Assembly (NCBI GenBank): GCA_003022925.1
Contig: PXRY01000104.1
Location: forward strand, 1 to 45,661
Direction of reading: 5' to 3'
From: Halobacteriales archaeon QS_8_65_32
GTDB lineage: Archaea > Halobacteriota > Halobacteria > Halobacteriales > Halococcaceae
Length of the DNA: 45,661 bases
Part shown: positions 17,978-27,162 of the stretch, one piece after another
Numbering within the stretch: position 1 is the stretch's first letter
Layout: every line of letters starts with the position of its first letter
The notes under the pieces: generated by a model
Database searches by the model: none
Told to the model about the DNA's origin: nothing
What the model saw: the letters and a program-made list of their open reading frames with translations, nothing else
Program-made: the position numbers and the translations under genes

Positions 17978-18270
17978 TCCTGATCTCAGGCCGGGCCGTC
18001 CGGACTCCGCCGGTGGAAAGCACTCGTGGTTCGGTCGCGTCCGGTGACCGTCGATCGGTATCGGGACGTGCCGAATCGCTCCTCGCTCGGGGATCGAAAT
18101 GGGGCCAAATCTTCGTTCCGGCGTCGACGCGCACTCGAACGCAACTGGAGACGGTTTGCGGTAGGCGGGCACGCTCCGCGCGAGCGAGCCAAAGGCGAGC
18201 GAGCGTTTTTGATGTTCTCATGAGCGAGCGGAGCGAGCGAACGAGAGCAGGGAGCAGCTATGCTGCGACC

Positions 18271-18348
18271 GTGCAGGTTTTGCTGGCCCTACAGTGAGCG
18301 CGACTGAAAGGAGCGCGAGCGAGGACGCAGGAAAAAGTGCGTGTCTTA
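18271..18348 (-). repeat. 3'-end element, copy F-A, abutting the thermosome stop (gap 17978-18345)
   Basis: This element begins GTGCAGGTTTTGCTGG, passes CAGTGAGCGCGA and ends GAAAAAGTGCGTGTCTTA, the last triplet being the thermosome stop read in reverse. The same order of words occurs at 27027-27162. On the minus strand the stop is followed by CACTTTTTCC, a T-run of the archaeal terminator kind. Further left, near 18177-18216, a hairpin-like GAGCC-aaa-GGCGAGCGAGCG followed by TTTTT would serve plus-strand transcripts. The rest of the gap (17978-18176) shows nothing recognisable. Confidence 0.6.
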
Positions 18349-20013
18349 GGTCATCCCGCCCATGCCACCCATACCGCCCATCCCACCAGGTGCTCCGCCG
18401 GGCGCGCCGCCCTCGTCGTCGCCCGACGTCGAGAGGTCGCCGGCGGCGATGATGTCGTCGATCTTGAGCACGAGGTTCGCGGCCTCGGCGGCGCTAGAGA
18501 TCGCCTGGGCCTTCGCGTGGGCGGGTTCGGCGACGCCGTCCTCGAAGGTGTCCTCGACGTCGCCGGAGAAGACGTTGAGCCCGGCCCGCGTTTCGCCGCT
18601 CTCGTGGGCCGCGCGCAGATCGACGAGCGTGTCGATCGGGTCGAGCCCGGCGTTCTCGGCGAGGACTCGTGGGACGAGTTCGAACGCGTCGGCGAAGGCC
18701 TCGACCGCCAACTGTTCGCGGCCCTCGACGCTGTCGGCGTAGCTCCGCAGGCGGCTCGCGAGTTCGACCTCGACCGCGCCGCCGCCGGCGAGCACCCGTC
18801 CGTCGGAGACCGCCTGGGATACCACGTCGAGCGCGTCGGTGATGCCGCGTTCGAGCTCGTCGACCACGTGGTCGGTCGAGCCGCGGATCAGCAAGGTAAC
18901 GCCGTGGGAACCGTCGCTGTTACCCTCGACGTAGAACAGCTCGTCCGATTCGTCGCGCTGGACCGAGCCCTGGCCGACGTCCTCGGCGGTCGCCGAGTCG
19001 AGATCGGAGACAATGCGAGCGTCGAGGACCTCCTTCAGGAACTCGATGTCGGATTTCTTCGTGCGCCGAACGGCCAGAATGCCCCTCTTCGCCAGCAGGT
19101 GCTGGGCGAGGTCGTCGATACCTTTCTGACAGAAGACGACGTTCGCGCCGGCGTCTTCGATCTGACTTACCTTCTCGCGCAGTCGGTTGTCCTCCTGATC
19201 GAGGAAGTTCTGGAGCTGGTCGGGGCTCGACAGCGAGATCTCGGCGGACGCTTCTGCCTCCTCGACTTCGATCGGCTCGCCGAGAAGGAGGATCGAGGCA
19301 TCCTCGACGTCGGTGGGCATGTCGTCGTGAACCGGGTCCTTCGAGATCACCGCGCCGTCAAGGAGTTCAGAGTCGCCCGCCGAACGGCCGGTCTGGGTTT
19401 CGACGTTCGCGTATTCGAGGTCGACGACGCTCTCGCCGTTCTCGCTCTCGACGGTCACTGCACGCACCGCTTCGACGACGAGTTCGGCGAGGAACTCCTT
19501 GTTGACCTCGGTGCCCTTGCCGGTCATGGTGGTCTCGGCGACCTTGCGAACGATCTCGGTGTCGTTGGGGTCGATGTCTTCGGCGATGTCGTTGACCTCC
19601 TCGCGAGCGCGGTCGGCGGCGAGCGAGAAGCCACGGATGATCGCCGTCGGGTGGATTTCCTGTTCAATGAGGTTTTCGGCGTTCTTCAGGAGTTCGCCGG
19701 CGAGCGCTACTGCCGTCGTCGTTCCGTCGCCGGCTTCGTCCTCTTGAGTTTCTGCGACCTCGACGATCATCTCGGCGGTCGGGTTGTCGATATCTATCTC
19801 CTTGAGGATGGTTACCCCGTCGTTGGTGATGGTGACGTCGCCCATCGAGTCGACGAGCATCTTGTCCATTCCCTTCGGCCCTAACGTAGTGCGGACGGCT
19901 TCGGCGACCGCACGGGCGGCGGAGATGTTGTGTTCCTGGGCGTCCTCGTCCTGGACTCGCTGGCTGTCGTCGTCGAGAATGATCATCGGCTGGCTTCGCA
20001 TGCGCTGGCTCAT
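18346..20013 (-). CDS. thsA: thermosome subunit (group II chaperonin)
   Basis: A 555-residue ATP-dependent chaperonin subunit that folds proteins inside a hetero-oligomeric double ring. Clear marks are [51 protein letters not shown] (ATP site), [17 protein letters not shown] and a GGM-rich C-terminal tail ending [10 protein letters not shown]. The ATG at 20013 ([10 protein letters not shown]) follows a strong TATA box at 20041-20050 by about 30 nt; the longer frame to 20052 would cover that box and is rejected. The symbol is by family; which paralogue (cct1/cct2/cct3) this is cannot be decided from one sequence. Heat or stress induction is usual for the family and is not shown here. Confidence 0.96.
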   Translation of the reverse strand: MSQRMRSQPMIILDDDSQRVQDEDAQEHNISAARAVAEAVRTTLGPKGMDKMLVDSMGDVTITNDGVTILKEIDIDNPTAEMIVEVAETQEDEAGDGTTTAVALAGELLKNAENLIEQEIHPTAIIRGFSLAADRAREEVNDIAEDIDPNDTEIVRKVAETTMTGKGTEVNKEFLAELVVEAVRAVTVESENGESVVDLEYANVETQTGRSAGDSELLDGAVISKDPVHDDMPTDVEDASILLLGEPIEVEEAEASAEISLSSPDQLQNFLDQEDNRLREKVSQIEDAGANVVFCQKGIDDLAQHLLAKRGILAVRRTKKSDIEFLKEVLDARIVSDLDSATAEDVGQGSVQRDESDELFYVEGNSDGSHGVTLLIRGSTDHVVDELERGITDALDVVSQAVSDGRVLAGGGAVEVELASRLRSYADSVEGREQLAVEAFADAFELVPRVLAENAGLDPIDTLVDLRAAHESGETRAGLNVFSGDVEDTFEDGVAEPAHAKAQAISSAAEAANLVLKIDDIIAAGDLSTSGDDEGGAPGGAPGGMGGMGGMGGMT

Positions 20014-20040
20014 AGTCACCACTTGATTGAATACGCTTCT

Positions 20041-20050
20041 ATATAAAATC
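20041..20050 (-). promoter_or_regulatory. TATA box of the thermosome gene
   Basis: On the minus strand GATTTTATAT is centred about 32 nt before the ATG at 20013, predicting a 5' leader of only a few nucleotides. It is one of the strongest AT-rich boxes in the window. Confidence 0.7.
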
Positions 20051-20128
20051 ACACGATCCGGGCCGACGGTCGGCTCGTTCGGAACCGCGGCGGACCGGGA
20101 GCGATCGGAACCGAGTCCCGACGAGACG

Positions 20129-20138
20129 CCCTATAGGG
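20129..20138. other. 10-bp perfect palindrome between divergent promoters
   Basis: CCCTATAGGG lies roughly midway between the thermosome TATA box and that of the nucleoside phosphorylase, a position where a regulator could see both promoters. No partner site or known regulon supports this, so it is recorded as a candidate operator only. Confidence 0.25.
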
Positions 20139-20199
20139 GACGATAGCACGTCGAGACGGGTTACGATACCACGACGCACGGATCGGTGCTCGCCGGACG

Positions 20200-20206
20200 T
20201 TTATAT
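20200..20206 (+). promoter_or_regulatory. TATA box of the nucleoside phosphorylase gene
   Basis: TTTATAT lies about 27 nt before the ATG at 20230, the spacing expected of a leaderless transcript. Confidence 0.7.
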
Positions 20207-20229
20207 GTGTTCGCGCGAACGACCGGGCG

Positions 20230-20985
20230 ATGAGCTATCCGAACGAACCCGACAAGCACGCCGGTAAGGCGGTCATCACGCCCGAGGCCGCCATCGCGTA
20301 TCTCGACGGCGATCCCGAGGCAGTGCCCGACTCGATCGTGCTGTGCTACCACGACGGGTTGTTCGAGCACGCCCGCGAGCGGTCCGTGCGGGAGATCGAA
20401 GGGACGTTCGGCGAGTGTCACGCCCTCGACGGCACCGACAACGAGGTCGGCGTCGTCGGCGAGTTCGGCATCGGCGCGCCGGTGACGGCTATTACGATGG
20501 AGAGCCTCGTCGTCCGGGGTGCGAAGCGGTTCGTGTCGGTGGGCCACGTCGGTAGCCTCGATCCGGGTGTCGGGATCGGCGACCTCGTGGTGTGCGATCG
20601 GGCGGTCCGGGACGAAGGGACCTCGCACCACTACGTCGAATCGGAACGCTACGCCGCCGCGTCGCCGCCGCTCGTCGAGGCCCTGTGTGCCGGACTCGAC
20701 ACGGCCGGCGAAACGTACGAGCAGGGAGCGACCTGGACGACCGACGCGGTCTACTGGGAAGCGATTGAGGAAGTCGAGACCTACCGCGAGGAGGGCGTGC
20801 TGACGGTCGACATGGAGGCGGCGGCGACGTTCGCGATCGCCGCTCACCGGGGCGTCGAGGCGGGCGCGTTGTTCACCGTGAGCGACTACCTCGACCCTCC
20901 CGACTGGGAGCCGCGCTTCGCCGAGACCCTGCCGCACCTCCGGCGGGCGTTCGACCTCGCCGTGCGGGCGCTCGACCGGGACTGA
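20230..20985 (+). CDS. nucleoside phosphorylase (uridine phosphorylase-like)
   Basis: A 251-residue cytosolic enzyme of the PNP/UDP family, splitting a nucleoside with phosphate into base and ribose-1-phosphate. Visible marks are GEFGIGAPVTAITMESLVVRG, the GHVGSLDPGVGIGDLVV phosphate/ribose region and the C-terminal TVDMEAAATFAIAAHRG, where the Met-Glu pair contacts ribose. The base preference is unclear, since AMP/uridine phosphorylase and purine enzymes share these motifs. The start is fixed by the TATA box at 20200-20206. The following 270 nt to the next gene show nothing recognisable. Confidence 0.88.
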   Translation: MSYPNEPDKHAGKAVITPEAAIAYLDGDPEAVPDSIVLCYHDGLFEHARERSVREIEGTFGECHALDGTDNEVGVVGEFGIGAPVTAITMESLVVRGAKRFVSVGHVGSLDPGVGIGDLVVCDRAVRDEGTSHHYVESERYAAASPPLVEALCAGLDTAGETYEQGATWTTDAVYWEAIEEVETYREEGVLTVDMEAAATFAIAAHRGVEAGALFTVSDYLDPPDWEPRFAETLPHLRRAFDLAVRALDRD

Positions 20986-21254
20986 CGAGCCGACCGTTCC
21001 AGCCTCCTCGGCCGCTCCGACGATCCCGACAACGGCCGAGGAACTGAGGTCGAAGTCGTCGTCATTCGACCGGAACGTGGCGACGCGAACCGGCGTCGGA
21101 CGAACGGTGCTTCGTTAAAAAGCGAACGTTGCTACTGGCGGCGTCCGGGGGCTTCTGAGACAGTTCCGCTATCTCTTCCGTAGCGGAGCGTCGAAGCGGG
21201 CCACCGTCGAACACCAATGAAGCCATTGATGTGCGCTGGCGACGAATCGAGAGC

Positions 21255-21701
21255 GTGGACGTCTTCGTTTACGGGACGCTAACCGATCCCGAACGCGTGG
21301 AGGGGGTGCTCGCCGAGTACGCCTTCGGCGGCGAGATGGTTCTTCGTGGACTCTACCGCGTCGACGGAACGTACCCGACGCTCGCGCCCGGCGGGCAGGT
21401 CGCAGGGCGGCTGTTGGAGACGCCGGAAATCGAGCGACTGGATCGCTATGAGGGCGTCGAGCGCGGCCTCTACGTCCGCGTGGCAGTGCCCGTCGAGAAC
21501 AAAGGCGATGGCGCGCGGACCGAAGGACCGAACGAGGAGGGGTCGAACGGATCGGACGAGCGGCGCACCGTCGCGGTCTACGTCGGCGACCCCGCGGCGC
21601 TCGGCCTAAATAGCGAGATCGAGTGGCCCGGCGACGGATCGTTCGCCGAGCGCGTCGAACGCTACGCTCGTGACCGGTCGGTTCGTGTGCAACACGCGTG
21701 A
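21255..21701 (+). CDS. gamma-glutamylcyclotransferase-like (AIG2 fold) protein
   Basis: A 148-residue protein with the AIG2/GGCT start MDVFVYGTLTDPERV (substrate loop YGTL at about 6-9) and LDRYEGVERGLYVR, whose Glu is the family's catalytic acid/base. Members turn gamma-glutamyl compounds into 5-oxoproline or act on related amides. Haloarchaea contain gamma-glutamylcysteine, a possible substrate, but that is inference. A G/E/N/S-rich insertion (about residues 80-105) splits the barrel between PVENKG and RRTVAVYVG. The start chosen is GTG at 21255, where homology begins; the in-frame ATG at 21231 adds eight residues (MRWRRIES). Confidence 0.8.
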   Translation: MDVFVYGTLTDPERVEGVLAEYAFGGEMVLRGLYRVDGTYPTLAPGGQVAGRLLETPEIERLDRYEGVERGLYVRVAVPVENKGDGARTEGPNEEGSNGSDERRTVAVYVGDPAALGLNSEIEWPGDGSFAERVERYARDRSVRVQHA

Positions 21702-21931
21702 AGTGAGGGGTGCACCTGAACTACGGATCGAGCAACGTTGGCATCGGCCGGTGTCAGTCGTTCGTCGGACGGTCGAGCGAGAACGCGTTTCCGTCCGGGC
21801 GTTTTCACTTTCGCTCCGCTAGGCGGGCGGTTATTAGGCTACCGCGTCGAACATTGGTGCGGTCACGCGCAGTGGCATATCCCACCCCACTTTTCGCCAG
21901 CTATTAACCGGGAGCGTTGCCTCCACCGGGT

Positions 21932-23140
21932 ATGCTCGAACTCGGCGACGTCGAAGCGGCGGCCGACCGCGTCGCGGAGGTCTGTCACCGTACCCCGATG
22001 GAGCGCTCAGGGACCTTCTCGGCGATGGCGGACGCCGAGGTGTACCTCAAACTCGAACTGTTCCAGCGCACCGGAGCCTTCAAGATCCGCGGAGCGACCA
22101 ACCGGATCGCGACCCTGACCGACGACCAGCGCGCGGCCGGTGTCGTGGCCGCGAGCGCCGGCAACCACGCCCAGGGCGTCGCACTCGCCGCCTCGCGGGA
22201 AGGCGTCGAGGCGACGATCGTGATGCCCGAGTACGCCCCGATCGCGAAGATCCACGCCACGGAGGGCTACGGCGCGAACGTCGTCTTGGAGGGCGAGAAC
22301 TACGACGCCGCCGAAGCCCACGCCCACGAACTCGAACGCGAGGAGAACTACACCTACGTCCACGCGTTCGACGACCCCGAAGTGATGGCCGGCCAGGGGA
22401 CGATCGGCCTAGAGATCGCAGAAGAGTTGCCCGACGTCGAGACGGTCGTCGTGCCGATCGGCGGTGGTGGTCTCATCAGCGGGATCGCGACCGCGATCGA
22501 GGGGAAAACCGACGCCCGGGTGATCGGCGTCCAGGCAGAGGGGGCGGCCACGGCGGAACAGTCGCTCGACGCGGGCGAAGTCCTCTCTCGGGAGACGGTC
22601 GATACGATCGCCGACGGCATCGCGACCCGGCGGATCGGTCAGGCGACCCTCCCGATTATTAGGGAACGGGTCGACGAGGTGGTGACGGTGAGCGACCCGG
22701 CGATCGCCGTTGCGATCACCACCCTGTTGGAACGCCAGAAACTGCTCGCCGAGGGGGCTGGGGCAGTGGGGCTCGCCGCCCTGCTCGAAGGTAAGTTCGA
22801 GTACGAGGCGGGAGAGACCATCGCGCTGCCGCTGTGTGGTGGGAACATCGACCTCAACGTCTTGACGACCGTCGTCACCCGCGGGCTCGTCGAATCCGGC
22901 CGGTATCTCAGGGTGCGGACGACGCTCAAGGACCGTCCGGGCGCGCTCGACGAACTGGTCGCGATCCTCGCCGACGCGCGGGCGAACATCTACGCGATTC
23001 GCCACGATCGAACCTCCAGAGACGTCGAGATGACCGCCGCGGAGGTCGAACTCGACTTGGAGACCCGGGGCCCGGCACACGTCGAGGCCCTTTTGCAGAC
23101 GCTTCGCGAGCGCGGCTACGCCGTCGAGGTGCTCGTCTGA
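21932..23140 (+). CDS. ilvA: threonine ammonia-lyase with C-terminal ACT domain (paralogue 1)
   Basis: A 402-residue PLP enzyme deaminating threonine (or serine) to 2-oxobutyrate (or pyruvate), feeding isoleucine synthesis or catabolism. The PLP lysine is Lys51 in QRTGAFKIRG; SAGNHAQGVA and VPIGGGGLISG bind the substrate and phosphate; residues from about 325 form an ACT domain (RVRTTLKDRPGALDELV) that usually senses amino acids. A CTATTAAC element about 27 nt before the ATG supports 21932 over the in-frame start at 21917. A second copy is at 32213, and both could be either the biosynthetic or the degradative form. The gap upstream (21702-21931) shows no gene. Confidence 0.92.
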   Translation: MLELGDVEAAADRVAEVCHRTPMERSGTFSAMADAEVYLKLELFQRTGAFKIRGATNRIATLTDDQRAAGVVAASAGNHAQGVALAASREGVEATIVMPEYAPIAKIHATEGYGANVVLEGENYDAAEAHAHELEREENYTYVHAFDDPEVMAGQGTIGLEIAEELPDVETVVVPIGGGGLISGIATAIEGKTDARVIGVQAEGAATAEQSLDAGEVLSRETVDTIADGIATRRIGQATLPIIRERVDEVVTVSDPAIAVAITTLLERQKLLAEGAGAVGLAALLEGKFEYEAGETIALPLCGGNIDLNVLTTVVTRGLVESGRYLRVRTTLKDRPGALDELVAILADARANIYAIRHDRTSRDVEMTAAEVELDLETRGPAHVEALLQTLRERGYAVEVLV

Positions 23141-23232
23141 ACCGTGCCGTCGCGTTGTGATCCCGTCCGGTCTCGTCTCGTTTTACCCGTTCGCTTCCAC
23201 TGGCCGGCCGGTCGTCGGTCGGTTTTCATCGG

Positions 23233-23469
23233 GTGGAACAGGGCTACTCCCACTCGAACTCACACGATCGGGCGTCACAGTCGGCACAGACGGTCCGTAC
23301 GACGTCGACCGACCGAACCCCCCTACCTCCGACCGAGCTACCTCCACTGACCCACCACACGCCGGGCACGCCTCGAGGAGAAATCGCAGCGTCGTGGTTC
23401 GAACTCGCGGGGTTTCTGCTCGTACTCGCGATCCTTACGTTCGCCGTTCTCGCCTTGATGCCACCGTGA
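23233..23469 (+). CDS. small single-pass membrane protein
   Basis: A 78-residue frame from GTG 23233. About 45 polar, T/P/S/H-rich residues lead to RGEIAASWFELAGFLLVLAI, the start of one convincing membrane helix that ends LMPP. A polar low-complexity head and a single C-terminal helix fit many small haloarchaeal membrane proteins. No close TATA box is seen, and the start could be further in. It is convergent with hemL. Function unknown. Confidence 0.45.
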   Translation: MEQGYSHSNSHDRASQSAQTVRTTSTDRTPLPPTELPPLTHHTPGTPRGEIAASWFELAGFLLVLAILTFAVLALMPP

Positions 23470-23508
23470 CGGGAGCCGATCTCTATCCCGTGCTTCGTGC
23501 GGTGTCGA

Positions 23509-24855
23509 TTACAGTGCCTCCTTGTACGCCTCTAATGTCTCGTCGACATCCTCTGCGGTGTGGGCATAGGTAACAAACTGGGATTCGAACTGGTTCTGTG
23601 AGAGCAGTACGCCCTGGTCGCGCATCTCGCCCCAGAAGACCCGCCGCCAGCGGTCGGTCTCGCCGCGTGCAACGTCCGTGCCGGTCTTCGGACAGGTGCC
23701 GTAGCGCGGACAGGAGTCGCGCTGTGCACAGCCCGCCTCGCAGTGGTTGTCGAAGTTCGCAGGGGCGTCCCGACCGAACAGCAGCTTGAACATCCCGTCG
23801 GTGCCGGCAACGGTGTATTCGGGGGCCTGATCGGCGACGATCTCCGTCAGGCCGCGACGCAACCGGTCGCCCAGTTCGTGGACGTGCTCGTAGACGTCGT
23901 TCTCGGCGGCGAACGTCAGCGATTCGAGCCCGGCGGCCATCGTCACGGGGTGACCTGAAAAAGTACCGGACTGAAAGACGTCTCCGGTGGGTGTAAACGT
24001 CTCCATGATCTCGACACGGCCGCCGATCGCCCCGACCGGAAAGCCCCCGCCGATGAGCTTCCCGAAGGTCGTCACGTCCGGCGTCACGCCGAATTTCCCC
24101 TGGGCGCACGCGAGGCCGCCGACCCGAAAGCCGGTGATCACCTCGTCGAAAACCAGTAGCGCGCCGGAGTCGTCACAGAGGTCGCGCAGGGTCTCGTGAT
24201 ACTCTTCGATCGGCGTAACGATCCCCGTGTTCGCGAGAACCGGTTCGACGAGTACGCAGGCGATCTCCTCGCCGTGTTCGGCAAAGACCTCCGTGACGGC
24301 TTCGGTGTCGTTGAAGGGCACCGGCAGCGTGTGGGTCGCGAACTCCTCGGGAACGCCCGCCGAACTCGGCCGTCGGTCGCCCGCCGACCCCTCGACGAGC
24401 GTCGATTCCTGTGCGCCGTGATAGCCGCCCTGCATGATCACGACCTTGTTCCGACCGGTGTACCCGCGCGCGAGTCGGACCGCGGAGACCGTCGCCTCGG
24501 TGCCCGAGTTGACGAAACGGATCATTTCCACGGAGGGAACGTGCCGGCACACGAACTCGGCGTGATCGACCTCGACCTCGGTGGGGAGGCCGTAGATCGG
24601 CCCCTCGCTCGCGTGGGACTGGATCGCCGCGGTCACCGGTTCGGGCAGGTCGTGGCCGTAGAGCAAGGGTCCAAGCGCCATCACCCAGTCGATATAGCGG
24701 TTGCCGTCGGCGTCGATTATATGCCCGCTCTCCCCGTGGGCGGCGAACTGGGGGTACGGTTCGGTGACTGCCCGAACGGTGGAGTTCACCCCGCCGGGCA
24801 GCACCGACAGCGCCCGGTCGTACAGTTCGCGCGAGCGCTCGAAGTCGTCGGTCAT
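23509..24855 (-). CDS. hemL: glutamate-1-semialdehyde 2,1-aminomutase
   Basis: A 448-residue PLP enzyme converting glutamate-1-semialdehyde to 5-aminolevulinate in the C5 route to haem, sirohaem and cobalamin. Visible marks are [20 protein letters not shown] at the N-terminus, [34 protein letters not shown] (PLP-binding Asp) and [15 protein letters not shown] with the Schiff-base lysine. A Cys-rich stretch near the C-terminus ([17 protein letters not shown]) is unusual in bacterial HemL but I believe common in haloarchaeal ones. GGAGG about nine bases before the ATG at 24855 fixes the start; the frame is open to 25062 without homology. Confidence 0.95.
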   Translation of the reverse strand: MTDDFERSRELYDRALSVLPGGVNSTVRAVTEPYPQFAAHGESGHIIDADGNRYIDWVMALGPLLYGHDLPEPVTAAIQSHASEGPIYGLPTEVEVDHAEFVCRHVPSVEMIRFVNSGTEATVSAVRLARGYTGRNKVVIMQGGYHGAQESTLVEGSAGDRRPSSAGVPEEFATHTLPVPFNDTEAVTEVFAEHGEEIACVLVEPVLANTGIVTPIEEYHETLRDLCDDSGALLVFDEVITGFRVGGLACAQGKFGVTPDVTTFGKLIGGGFPVGAIGGRVEIMETFTPTGDVFQSGTFSGHPVTMAAGLESLTFAAENDVYEHVHELGDRLRRGLTEIVADQAPEYTVAGTDGMFKLLFGRDAPANFDNHCEAGCAQRDSCPRYGTCPKTGTDVARGETDRWRRVFWGEMRDQGVLLSQNQFESQFVTYAHTAEDVDETLEAYKEAL

Positions 24856-25032
24856 CGATGGGCCCTCCGGTGTCGATCGTGTTCCGTCGCCGGCTCGATC
24901 ATTAACCCAATCGTGGGGCGGGGCCGCGTTTAGGGGTTCGGTCGGATTACGGAGCAGTGTCAAGTTAGCGACAACGAGACAGAAGAGCGGTACAGAATAA
25001 TCGAAAGTCCCCGACACGCTCAGCTTCTGCTC

Positions 25033-25378
25033 ACGGGCCGGAGGCCCGTTCGCATGGTCCACGGGACTCTCCGAGTCCCGCGCTACCCGCGGCTCGTTGC
25101 GCGCGTTCGTTCGCTCCGCTCACTCACGTGCTTACATCGCCGGGGTTCGCCGAGCGCGAGGTCGGTTCCGCCGACCTCCTCTAACGTGGTCGTTCGAGAG
25201 AGCTCCGCTCTCTCGTGATGTTGTCAGAACGCGAAGCGTTCTGACTGCGAGCGGGATCGGAGGTCCCGCACTGAACGAAAGACGCCGAGGGCGTCTTTCG
25301 AACCACGGCGAAGCCGCCACGCGGTCGGCCCCTTTCAGTCCCACCCGATAGCGATTGTTCGGCCGGACAGTTGCGTAA
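25033..25378 (-). repeat. composite hairpin-array element, copy E2 (gap 24856-25489)
   Basis: Read on the minus strand from 25378, the element starts TTACGCAACTG, passes GGGTGGGACTGAAAGGGGCC (25327-25346), then an 11-bp stem 25276-25300 (loop GAG as printed), 25223-25245 (10 bp, GAA), 25195-25215 (9 bp, TCC), 25062-25080 (8 bp, TCC) and 25033-25049 (7 bp, GGA). All stems are perfect. A TGATG linker joins two of the hairpins. The rest of the 634-nt gap is AT-poor sequence next to hemL and, at about 25390-25490, a run of CGATCGG/GACGGTC-type words. No gene is seen. Confidence 0.7.
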
Positions 25379-25489
25379 CGTAACGCCACTGTCTAACGAC
25401 TCGACGGTCCGACGATCGGATGACCGGACGGTCGGACGGTTCGATGATCCGGCGGATCGATGGGTCGAACCCGGTCGATGCTCCGGCGG

Positions 25490-26473
25490 TCAGTCGGCAA
25501 CTTGACCGGCGTTCGCGCCGCGGTAGGCCGCCCGGTAGCGCGCGAGCTTCCGGTAGACGTAGAGGCCGAAGATCGCGTCGTACACGAAAACGAACCCGAG
25601 AAAGGCGAGGATCGGCGGGATCGACGGGACAAACGATGATACGAGGCCGGGCACGACCGACGAGAAGGTGTTGTACGTCGCGTGGACGAGCGCGGCGATG
25701 AGCAGTCCCTTGACGACGATCGGCCCTGCCCGATCGGGGTTGAACTTCGCGAGGCCCAGGTAGTAGCCCGCGATCGCGGAGTAGATGACGTGGCCGGGGC
25801 CGGCGAGCGCGCGCAGTGGGGTGATCCCACCGCCGGCGGCGAGCACGTTCGCGACCGCCGGGTCGTTCACCTGGCCGGCGATGTAGATCGCGTTCTCGAT
25901 CGTCGCGAAGCCGAGGCCGGCGACCGCGCCGTAGACCGCGCCGTCGACTACGGCGTCGAACCGGCTCGCGCGATAGGCGTACAGCCGCACCGCGAGCAGT
26001 TTAACGGTCTCTTCGACCGGACCGACGATCACGTAGAAGAAAAGTACCAGTCCGATCACAGGGATCGACTGAAACGCAGGTTGAGCGACGGAGTTGAGCA
26101 CCCCCGCAAAGCCCGCAAAGAGCACCCCGAGCGCGAACGTCCCGACGAGCAGCGAGAGGGGTTCTTTGGTCGTGACGTCGGCATACCTAGCGTAGCCTGC
26201 CAACAACAGGGCCGGAAGGATCGAGAGCGCGATAAAGGCCGCCGTCGGCGGGTCGGCGAGCGCCGCGCCGAGGCCGCCGATCGCGAGCTGGAGGCCGAGA
26301 ATCGCGACCGCTAGGACGACGACGACGAAGCGGACGACGAAGCGAACGGCGTTGTAGATGAAAACCGACAGTCCATCGAGGCGCGAGCGCGCCTCCCAAG
26401 TCGCGATGTCGTAGAGGTCGGTGGACCCGTCGGTCTCGCGCTGGACCGGATCCGGGTCCCGCTGAGTTGCCAT
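25490..26473 (-). CDS. PrsW-family intramembrane metalloprotease
   Basis: A 327-residue multi-pass membrane protein. After a 35-residue polar head come about eight helices. The family motifs are all present: EETVK in VGPVEETVKLLAV, ENAIY in GFATIENAIYIAG, H in GPGHVIYSAIAGYYLG and HATYN in ALVHATYN. Together they form the predicted metal site in the membrane. PrsW in Bacillus clips an anti-sigma factor; haloarchaea lack such sigma systems, so the target here is unknown. The ATG at 26473 begins directly with the polar head. It is monocistronic by spacing. Confidence 0.9.
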   Translation of the reverse strand: MATQRDPDPVQRETDGSTDLYDIATWEARSRLDGLSVFIYNAVRFVVRFVVVVLAVAILGLQLAIGGLGAALADPPTAAFIALSILPALLLAGYARYADVTTKEPLSLLVGTFALGVLFAGFAGVLNSVAQPAFQSIPVIGLVLFFYVIVGPVEETVKLLAVRLYAYRASRFDAVVDGAVYGAVAGLGFATIENAIYIAGQVNDPAVANVLAAGGGITPLRALAGPGHVIYSAIAGYYLGLAKFNPDRAGPIVVKGLLIAALVHATYNTFSSVVPGLVSSFVPSIPPILAFLGFVFVYDAIFGLYVYRKLARYRAAYRGANAGQVAD

Positions 26474-26650
26474 AAACCGGGTAACGATCCCCCGGTTCTA
26501 ATCGTTTGGCACGACCACGCCGGTTCGACGACGGCACCGACGGATACGCCACGGACCATCGCTCACGAGGCGGTCGCTCGGTCGTCGTTCAGGGGGCGAG
26601 AAAATCGAGAGTCGTAGCCGGGACTGCCGACGAGCGTGTGTCGCTCGCCG

Positions 26651-26842
26651 TTAGCTACCGCGCGGCCGCCACCCACAGACCGTACAAGCCTCCGCACCGA
26701 GGTCGTGCAGTCCCCCACAGTCGGGACACTGCTTTTTGTTGTAGCTCTCGTCCCACCCCGGTCGATCGGTCTCGTGACCGCGCTGTGCGAGGAAGTCGTC
26801 GAGAACGTCGTCGTCGGTCGGTTGGGTAGCCATACATGCCAT
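26651..26842 (-). CDS. HVO_0416-type zinc finger protein
   Basis: A 63-residue protein with the pattern LDDFLAQRGH...ESYNKKQCPDCGGLHD...ACTVCGW, i.e. two CxxC pairs making one zinc ribbon. The KKQCPDCGGLHD core matches the haloarchaeal family annotated after HVO_0416, from memory. CCAATAAACC at 26866-26875 on the minus strand is about 27 nt before the ATG at 26842, favouring that start (MACMATQ); ATG 26833 is the alternative. The role is unknown; such micro-proteins are thought to bind proteins or nucleic acid. Confidence 0.82.
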   Translation of the reverse strand: MACMATQPTDDDVLDDFLAQRGHETDRPGWDESYNKKQCPDCGGLHDLGAEACTVCGWRPRGS

Positions 26843-27026
26843 GCTATGGCACGAATTCTACATAGGTTTATTGGTCACGGCCAACATGGCATCAACCCGC
26901 ACGGAACCGTGCCGGTGGTGCCTGTCGAATCCGACTCAGTAGTTCAGAACGCGCAGTCGCCAGCGGTGGCGGTATCACCATGTAGCTCGCGCGAACGAGT
27001 GCCGAAGGCACGAGTGAGCGTTTTTA

Positions 27027-27162
27027 GTCCAGGTTTTTGCTGAGCCCGCAGTGAGCGCGAGCGAAGTCGTTCAAACGGCTTCGCCGTTTTGTGATGACGA
27101 GAGAGCGAAGCTCTCTTGAACCACGAGCGCGAACGAGGATATCAGCAAAAAAGTGGGTCTTA
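27027..27162 (-). repeat. 3'-end element, copy F-B, abutting the winged-helix gene stop (gap 26843-27159)
   Basis: The outer parts match the copy at 18271-18348 in order and spacing: GTCCAGGTTTTTGCTGA, CAGTGAGCGCGA, GAGCGCGAACGAGGA and AAAAAAGTGGGTCTTA. The left and right arms TTTTTGCTGA and TCAGCAAAAA are exact reverse complements. The middle is longer by about 55 nt and contains two triloop hairpins (27073-27089, loop TTC; 27100-27116, loop GAA). Left of it, GTGCCgaaGGCAC at 26999-27011 is followed by GAGCGTTTTT, a terminator-like signal. The remainder of the gap holds only the zinc-finger promoter. Confidence 0.6.

Noticed and set aside
18337-19884. A 515-codon open frame on the plus strand across the thermosome gene
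   Set aside because: It is the antisense of a highly conserved gene, and high GC keeps the opposite frame open. The protein is V/L/D/E-rich without any domain.
23390-23410. T-arm-like GGTTCGAACTC suggesting a tRNA
   Set aside because: No acceptor stem, D-arm or anticodon arm can be folded around it, and it lies in the frame of the small membrane protein.
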